Assembly: GCA_001577635.1 (NCBI GenBank)
Contig: LSBP01000003.1
Location: 149,512 to 213,511 of the forward strand
From: Halomonadaceae bacterium T82-2
Lineage (GTDB): Bacteria; Pseudomonadota; Gammaproteobacteria; Pseudomonadales; Halomonadaceae
Direction: 5' to 3'
Length of the DNA stretch: 64,000 nucleotides
Below are positions 34,521-45,044 of this stretch, piece after piece (within the stretch, counting starts at the first letter, position 1; every line of letters starts with the position of its first letter). The position numbers were made by a program, and so were the translations under genes. Below the pieces are notes generated by a model. The model had not been told where the DNA came from and made no database searches. It worked only from the letters and a program-made list of their open reading frames with translations.

Positions 34521-35288
34521 ATGATGAGCGTGACACCGATTCCGGCTTTCTCGGATAACTATATCTGGCTATTGCGCCAGGACGCCACTCCCGACGTTGC
34601 AGTCGTCGATCCGGGCGATGCACGCCCGGTCATCGAGGCGCTCGAGCGCGAGTCGCTGGCACTCGATACTATCTTGATTACGCATCATCACCCCGACCAT
34701 ACCGGTGGCGTTGCCGAGCTGGTCAAGCGTTACGGCTGTCGGGTCGTCGGCCCCGCCGGATCGCGCATCGAGGGTATCGACGAGCCGCTGGGCGATGGCG
34801 ATGCCTGCCGCATTCTCGGCCGGCGCTTCGAAGTACTCACGGTGCCGGGGCATACCCTGGACCACATTGCCTTCTTTGCCTCCGGCACACCGCCGCTGCT
34901 TTTCTGTGGCGACACGCTGTTTTCCGCCGGCTGCGGCCGGCTCTTCGAGGGCACGCCCGAACAGATGTTCGATGCCCTGTCGCGTCTGGCGGCCCTGCCG
35001 GAAGACACCCTGGTCTTCGCCGCTCACGAGTACACCCTGGCCAACCTGCGCTTCGCCCAGGCTGCGGACCCGGACAACGCGCTGCGTGACCGCTTCCTCG
35101 CGGAATGCCAGCAGGCACGCTCCCTCGATCGTCCCACCCTGCCCAGCACGATAGGCCGAGAGCGCCAGATCAACCCGTTTCTGCGCACATCGGAAGCCGG
35201 CGTGCGCCGGGCCGCCGCCGCCCAGGGCGAAACCGATTCGCCGCTGGCGACCTTCGCCACCCTTCGCGCCTGGAAGGACCGCTTCTAA
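34521..35288 (+). CDS. gloB: Hydroxyacylglutathione hydrolase (glyoxalase II)
   Basis: A 255-residue metallo-beta-lactamase-fold hydrolase that turns S-lactoylglutathione into lactate and glutathione. The binuclear metal site is THHHPDHTGG (His55-His60), followed by VPGHTLDH, LFCGDTLFSAGCGRLFEG and FAAHEYTLANLRFA. The C-terminal glutathione-binding tail (NPFLRT, WKDRF) is present. ATG 34521 has GAGGA upstream; a second ATG follows directly. It is divergent from yafS as in E. coli. Confidence 0.96.
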   Translation: MMSVTPIPAFSDNYIWLLRQDATPDVAVVDPGDARPVIEALERESLALDTILITHHHPDHTGGVAELVKRYGCRVVGPAGSRIEGIDEPLGDGDACRILGRRFEVLTVPGHTLDHIAFFASGTPPLLFCGDTLFSAGCGRLFEGTPEQMFDALSRLAALPEDTLVFAAHEYTLANLRFAQAADPDNALRDRFLAECQQARSLDRPTLPSTIGRERQINPFLRTSEAGVRRAAAAQGETDSPLATFATLRAWKDRF

Positions 35289-35334
35289 TTCGTCCCATGG
35301 ACGCTCATTTTCGCGCCCACAAGGCTTCAATGAC

Positions 35335-36639
35335 ATGATCAACCGACCCCTGCCCCGCCGCGGCCGATGCCTGGCGGGCGGTCTGCTCCTGACTCTGACG
35401 TCACTGGCCGGCAGCGTGCACGCTGCTGCCACGACACCCGAGTCACCCGATTCATTCTGGGATGCACTGATCCTGCAGCCCGCGCCCCTGCAGGATGTCT
35501 GGCAGCAGCTGCGCCAGGGCTTTCAATGGTCCTTCGACGCCCGTGAGCCGCGGGTCCAGCGCTGGATCGACTACTACCAGAGCCGCCCCCGGGGCGTGGC
35601 GAGGATCGCCGAACGGGCCCGCCCCTGGTTGTACTGGATCACCCAGGAAGTCGAACAACGCGGCATGCCCGCCGAAATCGCGCTGCTGCCGTTCATCGAG
35701 AGCGCCTACAAACCCACGGCCAAGCACCCCGGTGGGGCTACCGGACTGTGGCAATTGATGCCGGGTACCAGCGATGCGCTGGGGGTACGCCGCGACTGGT
35801 GGTACGACGGACGTGTCGACGTGATCCGCTCGACCAAGGCGGCGCTCGACTATCTGCAGCAACAGGCCGACCAGTGGTATGACGGCGACTTCGAACTGGC
35901 GCTGGCCGCCTACAATGCCGGCGCCGGCACCGTGAATCAGGCAATTCGCCGAGCCCGAGCAAATGGCGGGAGCGGCGACTACTGGAGCCTGCACCTGCCG
36001 CGGCAGACCATGAACTATGTGCCGAAGTTGCTGGCCTTGTCCCGGATCATTGCCGCTCCCCACCAATACGGGATCGAGCTGCCGTCGATTCCCGATCGGC
36101 CGGCCTTTGCCAGAGTCAGGATTCCCGGCCAGATCGACCTGAGCCGGGCCGCGAAACTGGCCGGCATCGCACCGGTTCAACTGCGCCGCCTGAACCCGGG
36201 GCTGCTGCAGAACATGACGTTGCCGTCCCGGTCGCCGGCCCTGCTGGTGCCGGCGAAGGACCACGACAGGTTCGTGGCAGCGCTATCAAGGCAGCCTGAT
36301 GACGCACTGGCTCGCTGGCAGCGCTATCAGGTTCGCCGTGGCGATACGCTTTCCGCGATTGCCTCGCGCAAGGACGTGCCCATCAGCGTTCTGCGCCGAG
36401 AGAACGGCCTGCAGGGTGACATGATCCGTATCGGTCAGGTCCTGAGAGTGCCCCTCGAGCGCACGGTGGCGGATGCCGACACGGGTGAACGAATGGTGGT
36501 CAAGGTCCGTCCCGGCGACAGTCTGAGCCGAATCGCCGCCCGGCATGATGTCAGCGCCGCGGATATCGCCCACTGGAACGGGCTGGATCCGTCGGCTTAT
36601 TTACATCCCGGGCAGCGGCTGACACTGTATTCACACTGA
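35335..36639 (+). CDS. mltD: Membrane-bound lytic murein transglycosylase MltD-like
   Basis: A 434-residue exported enzyme: signal peptide to about residue 30, then an SLT domain with catalytic Glu122 (LLPFIESAYKP), the GATGLWQLMPGTS motif and ALAAYNAGAGTVNQAI. Two C-terminal LysM peptidoglycan-binding modules follow, near 330-372 (YQVRRGDTLSAIA) and 385-430 (VKVRPGDSLSRIA). There is no lipobox cysteine, unlike E. coli MltD. It cleaves glycan strands to 1,6-anhydro ends. The gloB neighbourhood matches E. coli. Confidence 0.94.
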   Translation: MINRPLPRRGRCLAGGLLLTLTSLAGSVHAAATTPESPDSFWDALILQPAPLQDVWQQLRQGFQWSFDAREPRVQRWIDYYQSRPRGVARIAERARPWLYWITQEVEQRGMPAEIALLPFIESAYKPTAKHPGGATGLWQLMPGTSDALGVRRDWWYDGRVDVIRSTKAALDYLQQQADQWYDGDFELALAAYNAGAGTVNQAIRRARANGGSGDYWSLHLPRQTMNYVPKLLALSRIIAAPHQYGIELPSIPDRPAFARVRIPGQIDLSRAAKLAGIAPVQLRRLNPGLLQNMTLPSRSPALLVPAKDHDRFVAALSRQPDDALARWQRYQVRRGDTLSAIASRKDVPISVLRRENGLQGDMIRIGQVLRVPLERTVADADTGERMVVKVRPGDSLSRIAARHDVSAADIAHWNGLDPSAYLHPGQRLTLYSH

Positions 36640-36661
36640 CCGCCCGGGCCGCACCGGGGAG

Positions 36662-36688
36662 CCGCCGGGAACCTCCTCCGCCCGGCGG
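36662..36688 (+). terminator. Weak hairpin after mltD
   Basis: An 8-bp stem (CCGCCGGG and CCCGGCGG) with an 11-base loop in the mltD-yejA gap. There is no clear T-run, so it is a doubtful terminator. Confidence 0.3.
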
Positions 36689-36771
36689 GGTCGAGAAGAC
36701 TCCCCGGGCTCGTCGACGACCGGCTGGCGTGGGGCACTGCGAGTGAATGCGTGACCAGAAGGAAACCATCC

Positions 36772-38604
36772 ATGCTACGAAGCGCCCTGGCGGCGTTGCT
36801 TGCCGTTTCGCTGTTGACCCCCGCCTCCTTCTCCCTTGCGGCCGAGGCCGTTGACGTTCCTACGGTGGCAGGGCTATCCCTGTATGATCAGCCGGCACTG
36901 AAGCCCGGTTTTACCCACTTCCCCTACACCAACCCCGATGCGCCGCAAGGCGGGGAGCTGGTACGTGCAGCGATCGGCAGCTTCGACTCCACCAACCCTT
37001 TCATCGTCAAGGGAACGCCGGCCAGTGGCCTGATGGCGGTCTATGACACCCTGATGGTCAGCAACCCCGACGAGCCCTTCTCGATGTACGGCCTGCTGGC
37101 TTCCGGCGTGCGACTTGATCCCGACCGGCGCTGGATGGAATTCGACATCAATCCGAAGGCCCGTTTTCATGATGGGTCGCCGGTCACGGCCGAGGATGTG
37201 GTGTTCAGCTTTCGGCTGCTGCGGGACGAGGGGCAGCCCTTCTATGCGGCCTATTATGCGGATGTCACCTCGGCTCAGGCGTTGGATGACCACACCGTGC
37301 GGTTTGACTTTGCCGAGGACAACTCGCGTGAATTGCCGCTGATTCTCGGCCAGCTGCCCGTGCTGCCCAAGCACTACTGGGCGAAGCGGGATTTCACCCG
37401 CCCCACCCTGGACAAGCCGATGGGTTCCGGCCCCTACCGGATCGCTAGCGTCGAGCCCGGTCAGCGCATCGTCTTCGAACGGGTCGATGATTACTGGGGG
37501 CGCAACCTGGCGGTCAACCAGGGGCGTCACAATATCGACCGGCTGGTATTTGACTATTACCGGGATCAGACCGTAGCCCTGGAGGCCTTCAAGGCGGGCA
37601 ATCTCGACCTGCGCATCGAGTCCAGTGCCAGCAACTGGGCGACGGCCTATGACTTTCCGGCCGCCAATCAGGGCTTCGTCAAGAAACTGCTGGTGCCGGA
37701 CGGCCAGCCGGCGGGCATGCAGGCCTATGTGATGAACCTGAGGCGCAAGAAGTTCCAGGACTCTCGAGTCCGTGAGGCTCTGAATCTGGCGTTCTATTTT
37801 CCCTGGCTCAACGACAACCTGTTCTATGGCGCCTACAAGCGCACGCACAGTTATTTCGAAAACTCGCCGATGGCGGCCGAGGGCAAGCCCGGGCCGGGCG
37901 AGCTGGCGTTGCTCGAACCCTACCGTGACCAGTTGCCCGAGCCGGTATTCAACAAGCCGCTGCCCATCGAGGAACCACAGGATCTGCGCCCCCGGCTGCG
38001 CAAGGCGCTGGGCCTGATGCGTGATGCCGGCTACGAGATCCAGAACGGTCAAATGGTGGACCGGGAAACCGGCAACCCCTTTACCCTCCAGGTTCTACTT
38101 TATGACACCCAGTTCGAGCGCATCGTCCAGCCACTGCTCAAGAACCTCAAGCGCATCGGCATTCAGGGCAAGATCCGTACCGTCGACGTCAATCAGTACC
38201 TGAACCGGTTGCGCGGCTTCGACTACGACATGGTCATCGCCACCTTCCCGCAGTCGATCAACCCCGGCAACGAGCAGCGCGAGTACTGGACGTCGGCGTA
38301 TGCCGATCAACCCCAGAGCCGCAACCTCATCGGCCTGAAGAATCCGGCGATCGATGCCCTGGTCGATGACCTGATCCGGGCCGACTCCCGTGAGGCACTG
38401 GACACGGCCGCCAGGGCCCTGGACCGCGTGCTGCGCTGGGGCTTCTACGTGATTCCTCAGTTCCATCTCGGTGCAACACGCATCGCACTGTGGGACAAGT
38501 TCGGCCATCCGCAGCCGTCTCCCGAATACGGCCTCGACCTCGATGCCTGGTGGGTTGACCCCGCCGATGGAAAGCGCATCGAAGCCCGTCAGCACGGAGG
38601 GTAG
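36772..38604 (+). CDS. yejA: Peptide/microcin C ABC transporter, substrate-binding protein
   Basis: A 610-residue periplasmic SBP_bac_5-family protein. It has a signal peptide cut near SLAAEAV (about residue 25), then GLSLYDQPALKPGFTHFPY and PDAPQGGELVRAAIGSFDS, typical of YejA. The central NISGxx-like AYVMNLRRKKFQDSRVREAL is the family core motif. YejABEF of E. coli imports peptides including microcin C. ATG 36772 follows AAGGAAA; it opens the yejABEF operon. Confidence 0.93.
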   Translation: MLRSALAALLAVSLLTPASFSLAAEAVDVPTVAGLSLYDQPALKPGFTHFPYTNPDAPQGGELVRAAIGSFDSTNPFIVKGTPASGLMAVYDTLMVSNPDEPFSMYGLLASGVRLDPDRRWMEFDINPKARFHDGSPVTAEDVVFSFRLLRDEGQPFYAAYYADVTSAQALDDHTVRFDFAEDNSRELPLILGQLPVLPKHYWAKRDFTRPTLDKPMGSGPYRIASVEPGQRIVFERVDDYWGRNLAVNQGRHNIDRLVFDYYRDQTVALEAFKAGNLDLRIESSASNWATAYDFPAANQGFVKKLLVPDGQPAGMQAYVMNLRRKKFQDSRVREALNLAFYFPWLNDNLFYGAYKRTHSYFENSPMAAEGKPGPGELALLEPYRDQLPEPVFNKPLPIEEPQDLRPRLRKALGLMRDAGYEIQNGQMVDRETGNPFTLQVLLYDTQFERIVQPLLKNLKRIGIQGKIRTVDVNQYLNRLRGFDYDMVIATFPQSINPGNEQREYWTSAYADQPQSRNLIGLKNPAIDALVDDLIRADSREALDTAARALDRVLRWGFYVIPQFHLGATRIALWDKFGHPQPSPEYGLDLDAWWVDPADGKRIEARQHGG

Positions 38605-38610
38605 GCATCG

Positions 38611-39690
38611 GTGGCTGCATACATCGTCAGGCGCCTGCTGTTGATGATCCCCACCCTGCTGGGGATCATGCTGCTCAATTTCGTGATCGTCCAGGCGGCC
38701 CCGGGCGGGCCGATCGATCAGATCATTGCTCGCTACCAGGGTATGGACAGCAATGCCAGCACCCGGCTGGATGCCGGCGGCGGTGACCCCTCGGCCGGCA
38801 GCGATGCTACCTCGCGGGGCGCCCGTGGTGTGGATCCGCGCTTCATCGCCCAGCTCGAGAAGCAGTTCGGCTTCGATGAACCCGCCTACCAGCGCTTCTT
38901 CGACATGATCGTGGACTATGCGACCTTCGATCTGGGCGACAGCTTCTTTCGCGACCGGCCGGTACTGGACCTGATGCTCGAGCGATTGCCGGTCTCGATT
39001 TCGCTGGGGCTGTGGACGACGCTACTGGTCTACTTCATCTCGATTCCATTGGGTATCCGCAAGGCCCTGCATCATGGCTCGCGTTTCGATGTATGGTCGT
39101 CGGGGCTGGTCATCCTCGGTTATGCCATCCCCGGTTTCCTGTTCGCCATCCTGCTGATCGTGCTGTTTGCCGGGGGCAGCTATTTCGACCTTTTCCCGCT
39201 GCGCGGATTGACCTCGCCGGACTTCGACCAGCTCTCGCTGTGGGGCAAGGTCACCGATTACCTCTGGCACATCACCCTGCCGGTACTGGCCGCGTCGATC
39301 GGCAGCTTCGCCACGCTTACCATGCTCACCAAGAACAGCTTCCTCGACGAGGTTCACAAGCAGTATGTGCTGACGGCCAGGGCCAAGGGAGCGAGCGAGC
39401 GGCGTGTGCTCTACGGCCACGTATTTCGCAATGCGATGCTGCTGATCATCGCCGGACTGCCCTCGGCCCTGGTGGGGATCTTCTTTACCGGCTCACTGTT
39501 GATCGAGGTCATCTTCTCGCTCAACGGCCTTGGCCTGCTCGGCTTCGAGGCCGTCATGCAGCGCGACTACCCGGTCATCTTCGGCACCTTGTACCTGTAC
39601 ACCCTCATCGGCCTGATCCTCAAGCTGGTATCGGACTTGACCTACATGTGGGTCGATCCGCGCATCGATTTCGAGACACGGGAGTCCTGA
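38611..39690 (+). CDS. yejB: Peptide/microcin C ABC transporter, permease YejB
   Basis: A 359-residue DppB/OppB-like permease with about six spans. It starts [23 protein letters not shown] and has an EAA-type loop ([21 protein letters not shown]). A long loop after the first span (about 35-90) is normal for YejB. GTG 38611 begins six bases after yejA. The stop overlaps the yejE ATG by one base (TGATG). Confidence 0.94.
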   Translation: MAAYIVRRLLLMIPTLLGIMLLNFVIVQAAPGGPIDQIIARYQGMDSNASTRLDAGGGDPSAGSDATSRGARGVDPRFIAQLEKQFGFDEPAYQRFFDMIVDYATFDLGDSFFRDRPVLDLMLERLPVSISLGLWTTLLVYFISIPLGIRKALHHGSRFDVWSSGLVILGYAIPGFLFAILLIVLFAGGSYFDLFPLRGLTSPDFDQLSLWGKVTDYLWHITLPVLAASIGSFATLTMLTKNSFLDEVHKQYVLTARAKGASERRVLYGHVFRNAMLLIIAGLPSALVGIFFTGSLLIEVIFSLNGLGLLGFEAVMQRDYPVIFGTLYLYTLIGLILKLVSDLTYMWVDPRIDFETRES

Positions 39691-40820
39691 TGACCCAGAG
39701 TGCTTCGCATTCCCGACTCTCTCCCATCACGCGGCGTCGTCTGCAGGTCTTTCGGGACAATCGCCGTGCCTGGTGGTCATTCTGGTGCTTTCTGTTCCTG
39801 TTCGTTCTCAGCCTCGGCGCCGAAATGATCGCCAATGACAAGCCGATCGTCATGCGTTATCAGGGCGAGTGGTATACGCCGTTGCTGGTCGACTATCCGG
39901 AAACCGATTTCGGCGGCTTCCTGCCGACCACGGCGGATTATCGCGATCCCTTCGTGAAGGAAGAGATCGAGGCCCACGGCTGGATGCTCTGGCCGCCGAT
40001 TCCCTTCCGCTACGACACACTGGACCAGGCGCTCAATCACCCTGCCCCATCACCACCCGATGGGCGGCACTGGCTGGGCACCGACGACCAGGGGCGCGAT
40101 GTACTGGCCCGTGTGATCTACGGATTTCGTCTGTCGGTCCTGTTCGCGCTGGCCCTGACGATCGGTTCGCTGATGCTGGGCGTGGTGTTCGGCGGCATTC
40201 AGGGCTACTTCGGTGGCAAGGTCGACCTGATCGGCCAGCGGTTGTCGGAAATCTGGTCCGGCCTGCCGGTGCTGTTCCTGTTGATCATTCTGGCCAGTCT
40301 GGTCGAGCCCAACATCTGGTGGCTGCTGGGCATCATGCTGCTCTTTTCATGGCTGGGACTGGTGGACATCGTACGCGCCGAATTCCTGCGTGCACGCAAT
40401 CTGGAATATGTGCGTGCGGCGCGTGCCATGGGGCTCCCCGCTCATCTGATCATGTGGCGGCACGTGCTGCCCAATGCCATGGTCGCTACCCTGACCTTCA
40501 TTCCCTTCCTGTTCACGGGGGCCATCACCACGCTCACGGCGCTGGATTTTCTCGGCTTCGGCCTGCCGCCGGGATCCCCCTCGCTGGGCGAGCTGGTGGC
40601 TCAGGGCAAGAACAATCTGCAGGCACCCTGGCTGGGCATCACGGCCTTCGTCAGCCTCAGTCTCATGCTGTCGCTGCTGGTCTTTATCGGCGAAGGACTG
40701 CGCGATGCCTTTGATCCTCGGCATATCCAGAAAGCGGCCAGTGGGCCTGTGGTCGCACGTCAGCCGGTGAGTGAAGCGGATGATCTTTCCCTGCCACAGG
40801 AGTCCACCGATGAACGCTGA
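39690..40820 (+). CDS. yejE: Peptide/microcin C ABC transporter, permease YejE
   Basis: A 376-residue DppC/OppC-like permease. The basic N-terminus, the long periplasmic segment DKPIVMRYQGEWYTPLLVDYP (seen as MRYQGEWYTPLL) and GGRHWLGTDDQGRDVLARVIYGFR fit YejE. The EAA loop is EYVRAARAMGLPAHLIMWRHVLPN. ATG 39690 overlaps the yejB stop, and the C-terminus overlaps yejF by 11 bases. The long frame above it only shadows yejB. Confidence 0.94.
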   Translation: MTQSASHSRLSPITRRRLQVFRDNRRAWWSFWCFLFLFVLSLGAEMIANDKPIVMRYQGEWYTPLLVDYPETDFGGFLPTTADYRDPFVKEEIEAHGWMLWPPIPFRYDTLDQALNHPAPSPPDGRHWLGTDDQGRDVLARVIYGFRLSVLFALALTIGSLMLGVVFGGIQGYFGGKVDLIGQRLSEIWSGLPVLFLLIILASLVEPNIWWLLGIMLLFSWLGLVDIVRAEFLRARNLEYVRAARAMGLPAHLIMWRHVLPNAMVATLTFIPFLFTGAITTLTALDFLGFGLPPGSPSLGELVAQGKNNLQAPWLGITAFVSLSLMLSLLVFIGEGLRDAFDPRHIQKAASGPVVARQPVSEADDLSLPQESTDER

Positions 40821-42387
40821 ACCGGTACTGCAGCTCGACGAGGTCTCCATCGCCTTCAGTGGAACCACCGTGGTTGATCGCCTCTCCCTGGAGGTCGGCG
40901 CCGGCGAGACCCTGGCGCTGGTCGGCGAATCCGGCTCGGGAAAATCCGTCAGTGCACTGGGCGCCATGGGACTGTTGCCGGCCAATGCCCGGGTCGACGG
41001 TCGCTGCCGGCTCGAGGGGCGTGACCTGTCTTCCCTGAGTCCGCGCGAGTGGCAGCGCGTCAGGGGGAATCAGGTCGGTTTCATCTTCCAGGAACCGATG
41101 ACCTCCCTCAACCCGCTGCATACCATCGGCAAGCAGCTTGGCGAGACACTTCGGCTTCACCAGGGCTTGCGGGGGCGCGAGGCCCGGGCTCGCGCGCGGG
41201 AGTTGCTGGCTCAGGTCCACCTGCCGCGGATCGAGGAGCTGCTCGACGCCTGGCCGCATCAATTGTCCGGCGGGCAACGCCAACGGGTGATGATTGCCAT
41301 GGCCATCGCCAACCGCCCTCGCCTGCTGATTGCCGACGAACCCACGACGGCGCTTGACGTGACCGTCCAGCAAGAAATTCTGCAACTGCTCGGCGAGCTG
41401 AAGACGCGGCACGGCATGGGGGTGCTGTTCATCACCCACGACCTCAATCTTGTCCGCCGCCATGCGGATCGGGTCTGTGTCCTCTATCAGGGCCGCGTGC
41501 AGGAAACCGGCGCCGTCAGCCAGGTCTTCGATGCCCCCCACAGCGCCTATACCCGAACCCTGCTGGCCGCCGAGCCCGAGGGACGGCCGACGTCCCACCC
41601 GATGTCGGAAACCCTGCTGGAAGCACATCGGCTATCGGTTACCTTCCGCCGACCGAAACGGTTGTTTTCCCGGCGTCCGCCGGGCTTTGCGGCCGTCAAG
41701 CCACTGGATCTGTCGCTGGCTCGCGGTGAGACGCTGGGTGTCGTCGGGGAATCCGGCTCCGGAAAGACCACTCTGGCCATGGCCTTGCTGCGGCTGGTCG
41801 AAAGTGAAGGCCGAATAACCCTCGGCGACACACGACTGGATGAGCTGAGCGGTGGCGACCTTCGCCGCCAGCGCCGTCGTGCTCAGATCGTCTTTCAGGA
41901 CCCCTACGGGGCGCTGTCTCCCCGCATGCCGGTTGCCGATATCATCAGCGAGGGGCTGCGCTACCATCACCCGGAACTGGGCAACGACACGGTGACGGAG
42001 CGTGTCCTGTCGACGTTGCGAGAAGTTGGACTCCCACAGGAAGTAGCCGCCCGCTATCCGCACGAGTTTTCCGGCGGTCAGCGCCAGCGGATTGCCGTGG
42101 CCCGAGCCATCATTCTGGAACCCGAGCTTCTGGTGCTCGATGAACCCACGTCGGCGCTTGACCGTACCGTCCAGAAGCAGCTGATTCGTTTACTTCGCGA
42201 CTTGCAGGAACGACGTGGGCTGAGCTACTTGTTCATCAGCCACGATTTAGCAGTGGTACGCGCCATGGCTCACCGCATTATCGTGATGAAGGACGGTGAT
42301 ATTGTGGAGCAAGGACGTTGCGAGGATGTCCTTCATTCCCCTGCAGCAACCTATACACAATCCTTGCTTGCAGCCTCTTTTTTATAA
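40810..42387 (+). CDS. yejF: Peptide/microcin C ABC transporter, double ATP-binding protein YejF
   Basis: A 525-residue protein with two fused ABC domains. Domain 1 has Walker [10 protein letters not shown] and LSGGQRQRV; domain 2 has [18 protein letters not shown] and [12 protein letters not shown]. This two-in-one ATPase energises YejB and YejE. ATG 40810 has CAGGAG upstream and lies inside the yejE end. The last third and the 41 bases after it are noticeably less GC-rich than the rest of the operon. Confidence 0.95.
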   Translation: MNAEPVLQLDEVSIAFSGTTVVDRLSLEVGAGETLALVGESGSGKSVSALGAMGLLPANARVDGRCRLEGRDLSSLSPREWQRVRGNQVGFIFQEPMTSLNPLHTIGKQLGETLRLHQGLRGREARARARELLAQVHLPRIEELLDAWPHQLSGGQRQRVMIAMAIANRPRLLIADEPTTALDVTVQQEILQLLGELKTRHGMGVLFITHDLNLVRRHADRVCVLYQGRVQETGAVSQVFDAPHSAYTRTLLAAEPEGRPTSHPMSETLLEAHRLSVTFRRPKRLFSRRPPGFAAVKPLDLSLARGETLGVVGESGSGKTTLAMALLRLVESEGRITLGDTRLDELSGGDLRRQRRRAQIVFQDPYGALSPRMPVADIISEGLRYHHPELGNDTVTERVLSTLREVGLPQEVAARYPHEFSGGQRQRIAVARAIILEPELLVLDEPTSALDRTVQKQLIRLLRDLQERRGLSYLFISHDLAVVRAMAHRIIVMKDGDIVEQGRCEDVLHSPAATYTQSLLAASFL

Positions 42388-42428
42388 ATTAGATTTGAGG
42401 TTCAAGAATAAAGATAACGGTATAAAAA

Positions 42429-43136
42429 TCATTCCAGGAAGAATGCCACCTCATCAGGGCGCAGATGACGACACTCGCCGGGAGCCAGGTCCGGGTCAAG
42501 GGCCAGCGGGCCGATGGATGTCCGATGCAGCGCCTCTACCCGGTTGCCCAGTGCCGCCACCATTCGCCGAACCTGATGATACCGCCCCTCGGTGACAGTC
42601 ACTCTGGCCCGAGCGGGCGACAGCCACTCAAACTCAGCCGGCTGGGTCGGCCGTTCCTCGCCGTCCAGCTGGATGCCCTCGGCAAAGCGACGCCGGGCGG
42701 CATCCGCGTCCTTGGCTTGCAGGGGCGAAGCCAGCGTCACTTCATAGACTTTCGGACAGGCCTTGCGGGGAGATGTCACCCGGTGAGACCACTTGCCATC
42801 GTCGGTCAGCAGCAGGATCCCGGTCGTGTCGACGTCCAGTCGGCCGACTGGGTGAAGGCGCCCGACATTGGGCAGATCGATCAGCTCCAGCACGGTCGGA
42901 TACTGGTCCGGGCGCGTCGTGCACTCCACCCCCAGCGGCTTGTAGAGCATGAGGTAACGATTGCCACTCAGGACCAGCGACTCGTCCAGCCAGCGAACGT
43001 CGTGCCCCTCCCCTACCTGAGTGGCCGGGTTCTTGATCACCACCCCATCAACCGTCACCTCGCCACGGTGCAGCGCTTTCTTGGCCAGACTTCGCGTGAG
43101 GTCCGTGGTATCACACAGGAACTTGTCGAGACGCAT
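42429..43136 (-). CDS. rsuA: 16S rRNA pseudouridine(516) synthase
   Basis: A 235-residue RsuA-family enzyme: an N-terminal S4 domain (about 1-60), then the catalytic GRLDVDTTGILLL motif (Asp101) and the C-terminal EGRYHQVRRMVAALGN loop. It isomerises U516 of 16S rRNA. It starts exactly at the yafV stop (TAATG), so the two are translationally coupled. It ends 41 bases from convergent yejF, with no hairpin visible between them. Confidence 0.93.
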   Translation of the reverse strand: MRLDKFLCDTTDLTRSLAKKALHRGEVTVDGVVIKNPATQVGEGHDVRWLDESLVLSGNRYLMLYKPLGVECTTRPDQYPTVLELIDLPNVGRLHPVGRLDVDTTGILLLTDDGKWSHRVTSPRKACPKVYEVTLASPLQAKDADAARRRFAEGIQLDGEERPTQPAEFEWLSPARARVTVTEGRYHQVRRMVAALGNRVEALHRTSIGPLALDPDLAPGECRHLRPDEVAFFLE

Positions 43137-43939
43137 TACCTCTCCAGTTGAAAACGATCGGCATCCATCCAGGCGGGAAACTTGTCACGGAACTGTGACA
43201 GCGCTTCCCGCTCCAGGGAGCCGGTACGAATGAAGGGCTGGTCGCGCGCTTCGTCGATCAGCGGGTCGCCCTTGAAGTCGACCAGCATCGAGTCGCCGGC
43301 GTAGGCCAGCCCCTTGGCATCTTCACCGACGCGATTGACCCCGATGACATAGCACAGATTCTCGATCGCTCGAGCCTGCAGCAGGGTCCGCCAGGGGCCG
43401 CGCCGGGGAGCGGGCCAGTTGGCCACACAAAGCAGCGCATCATACTCGAAGTGCTCGTCCTGCGCAGGCTGTTGACGCAACCACACCGGAAATCGCAGGT
43501 CATAGCAGACCGTCAGCAGGATACGAAAGCCCTTGAGCTCGACGACCGCACGATTCAGGCCCATGCCGTATCGCTCGTGCTCGCCGGCCATGCGGAACAG
43601 ATGACGTTTGTCGTAGTGCACCACCTCGCCGTCCGGCGTCGCCCAGATCAGGCGATTGTAGTAGTCGCCGGCTTCGGTGACGGCCACACTGCCGGTCACC
43701 ACGCAGCCACGCCGCCGGGCCTGTTCCCGCATCCAGGCAACGCTCCGGCTGCTGGCCATGGGTTCGGCCATCTCCCGCGAGTTCATGGTGAACCCGGTGG
43801 CAAACATCTCCGGCAGCACGATCAGATCGGTCGTCGTGGCGTCCAGACTGCCGAGTTGCTCATCGAGCAGGCGGCAATTCGCCTCTGGATCCTCCCAGCG
43901 GAGGTCAGCCTGGACCAGCGTCGTTCGAAGGTTGCTCAT
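43136..43939 (-). CDS. yafV: Omega-amidase YafV (nitrilase superfamily)
   Basis: A 267-residue carbon-nitrogen hydrolase. The triad is visible: Glu44 (LPEMFATGF), Lys111 (YDKRHLF) and Cys145 (TVCYDLRFP). Those contexts identify the omega-amidase/Nit2-like branch, which hydrolyses alpha-ketoglutaramate and repairs ketoacid amides. ATG 43939 begins the conserved N-terminus; it precedes rsuA with a one-base overlap. No promoter element is clear in the 139-base gap before divergent rarD. Confidence 0.9.
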   Translation of the reverse strand: MSNLRTTLVQADLRWEDPEANCRLLDEQLGSLDATTTDLIVLPEMFATGFTMNSREMAEPMASSRSVAWMREQARRRGCVVTGSVAVTEAGDYYNRLIWATPDGEVVHYDKRHLFRMAGEHERYGMGLNRAVVELKGFRILLTVCYDLRFPVWLRQQPAQDEHFEYDALLCVANWPAPRRGPWRTLLQARAIENLCYVIGVNRVGEDAKGLAYAGDSMLVDFKGDPLIDEARDQPFIRTGSLEREALSQFRDKFPAWMDADRFQLER

Positions 43940-44078
43940 GGAAACCTCTTGTTGAGAACAGGGGGTCAAGCCCGTGAACGCGTCGCGAAGCATCCGGCCA
44001 TGCTAACATTAGCGCTCGCCGACGTGAGGATTCGTCCGGCGAGTCATTGACTTCACGCTCGACAGGACAAGGATCACC

Positions 44079-44987
44079 ATGACACCGGCCATGCCCTCCG
44101 ACAAGGATGCGACCCACGGCGTTCTCTTTGGACTTGGCGCCTATCTGATGTGGGGCTGCTTTCCCCTGTTCTTTGCGCTGTTCAAGGACACGCCGGCCTG
44201 GGAAATCCTGATCCACCGCGTGCTCTGGTCCTGTGTCTTTCTCGCGGGGCTCGTCATTCTGCTACGCCGCTGGCAACCGGTCATCGAGGCACTGGCGCGC
44301 CCGCAACGGCTGGGGCGCGTACTGGCCTGCGCTCTGTTGATCGGACTCAACTGGGGAATTTACATCTACGCGGTGGAAACCCATCACGTTCTCCAGGCCA
44401 GCCTGGGCTACTTCCTGACCCCCCTGGTCAACGTGGCATTGGGCATGCTGGTACTGAAGGAACGCATGTCACGCTGGCAGGCACTGGCGGTGGGACTGGC
44501 GGCAATAGCCATCGCCGTTCAACTGATTGTGCTGGGCAAGCTGCCCTGGATCACACTGGCACTGGCGTTGTCCTTCGGCACCTATGGCCTGCTGCGCAAG
44601 CAGGTGCCTCTGGACGGACTCTCGGGCTTGTTCGTCGAAACCCTGCTGCTGCTTCCGCTTGCCCTGCTGGCACTGGGCTGGCTGAGCGCCGAAGGCGCCT
44701 CGCATTTCCTGCAGGGCGACCCTCGGACCACGCTGCTGCTGATCGCCAGCGGCGTCTTCACCGCCCTGCCGTTGATGGCCTTCGCGGGTGCCGCGCGCCG
44801 CCTGCGGCTGGCGACGCTCGGTTTTCTCATGTATCTGAACCCGACCATGCAGTTCTTCATTGCCCTGCTGGTCTTCCATGAGCCCCTGTCGCCGATCCAG
44901 CTTGCCACATTTGTGTTGATCTGGATTGGTCTGGCCGTCTACTCCTGCTCAGCCTGGCAGGGGCGCCCGCAGTCGCGAGGCGCTTGA
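44079..44987 (+). CDS. rarD: RarD-type EamA transporter
   Basis: A 302-residue drug/metabolite transporter with ten predicted spans in two EamA halves. It shows GVLFGLGAYLMWGCFPLFFALF, ILIHRVLWSCVFL and the family NWGIYIYAVETHHVLQASLGYFLTPLVNV region (cited as YFLTPLVNVALG). E. coli RarD was named for chloramphenicol sensitivity; the natural substrate is not established. It is a single gene, divergent from yafV. Confidence 0.92.
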   Translation: MTPAMPSDKDATHGVLFGLGAYLMWGCFPLFFALFKDTPAWEILIHRVLWSCVFLAGLVILLRRWQPVIEALARPQRLGRVLACALLIGLNWGIYIYAVETHHVLQASLGYFLTPLVNVALGMLVLKERMSRWQALAVGLAAIAIAVQLIVLGKLPWITLALALSFGTYGLLRKQVPLDGLSGLFVETLLLLPLALLALGWLSAEGASHFLQGDPRTTLLLIASGVFTALPLMAFAGAARRLRLATLGFLMYLNPTMQFFIALLVFHEPLSPIQLATFVLIWIGLAVYSCSAWQGRPQSRGA

Positions 44988-45044
44988 ATGCTGGCGTCCC
45001 GCTTCTCCGGGCAACGGGGCGCCGTCATCAGGGGCTACATGGCT

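Noticed and set aside
39012..40820. A 602-residue frame ending in yejE
   Set aside because: The portion before 39690 is an out-of-frame read of yejB; the true yejE start overlaps the yejB stop as TGATG.
42388..42428. Terminator in the AT-rich gap between yejF and rsuA
   Set aside because: The gap is AT-rich but has no stem of useful length on either strand.
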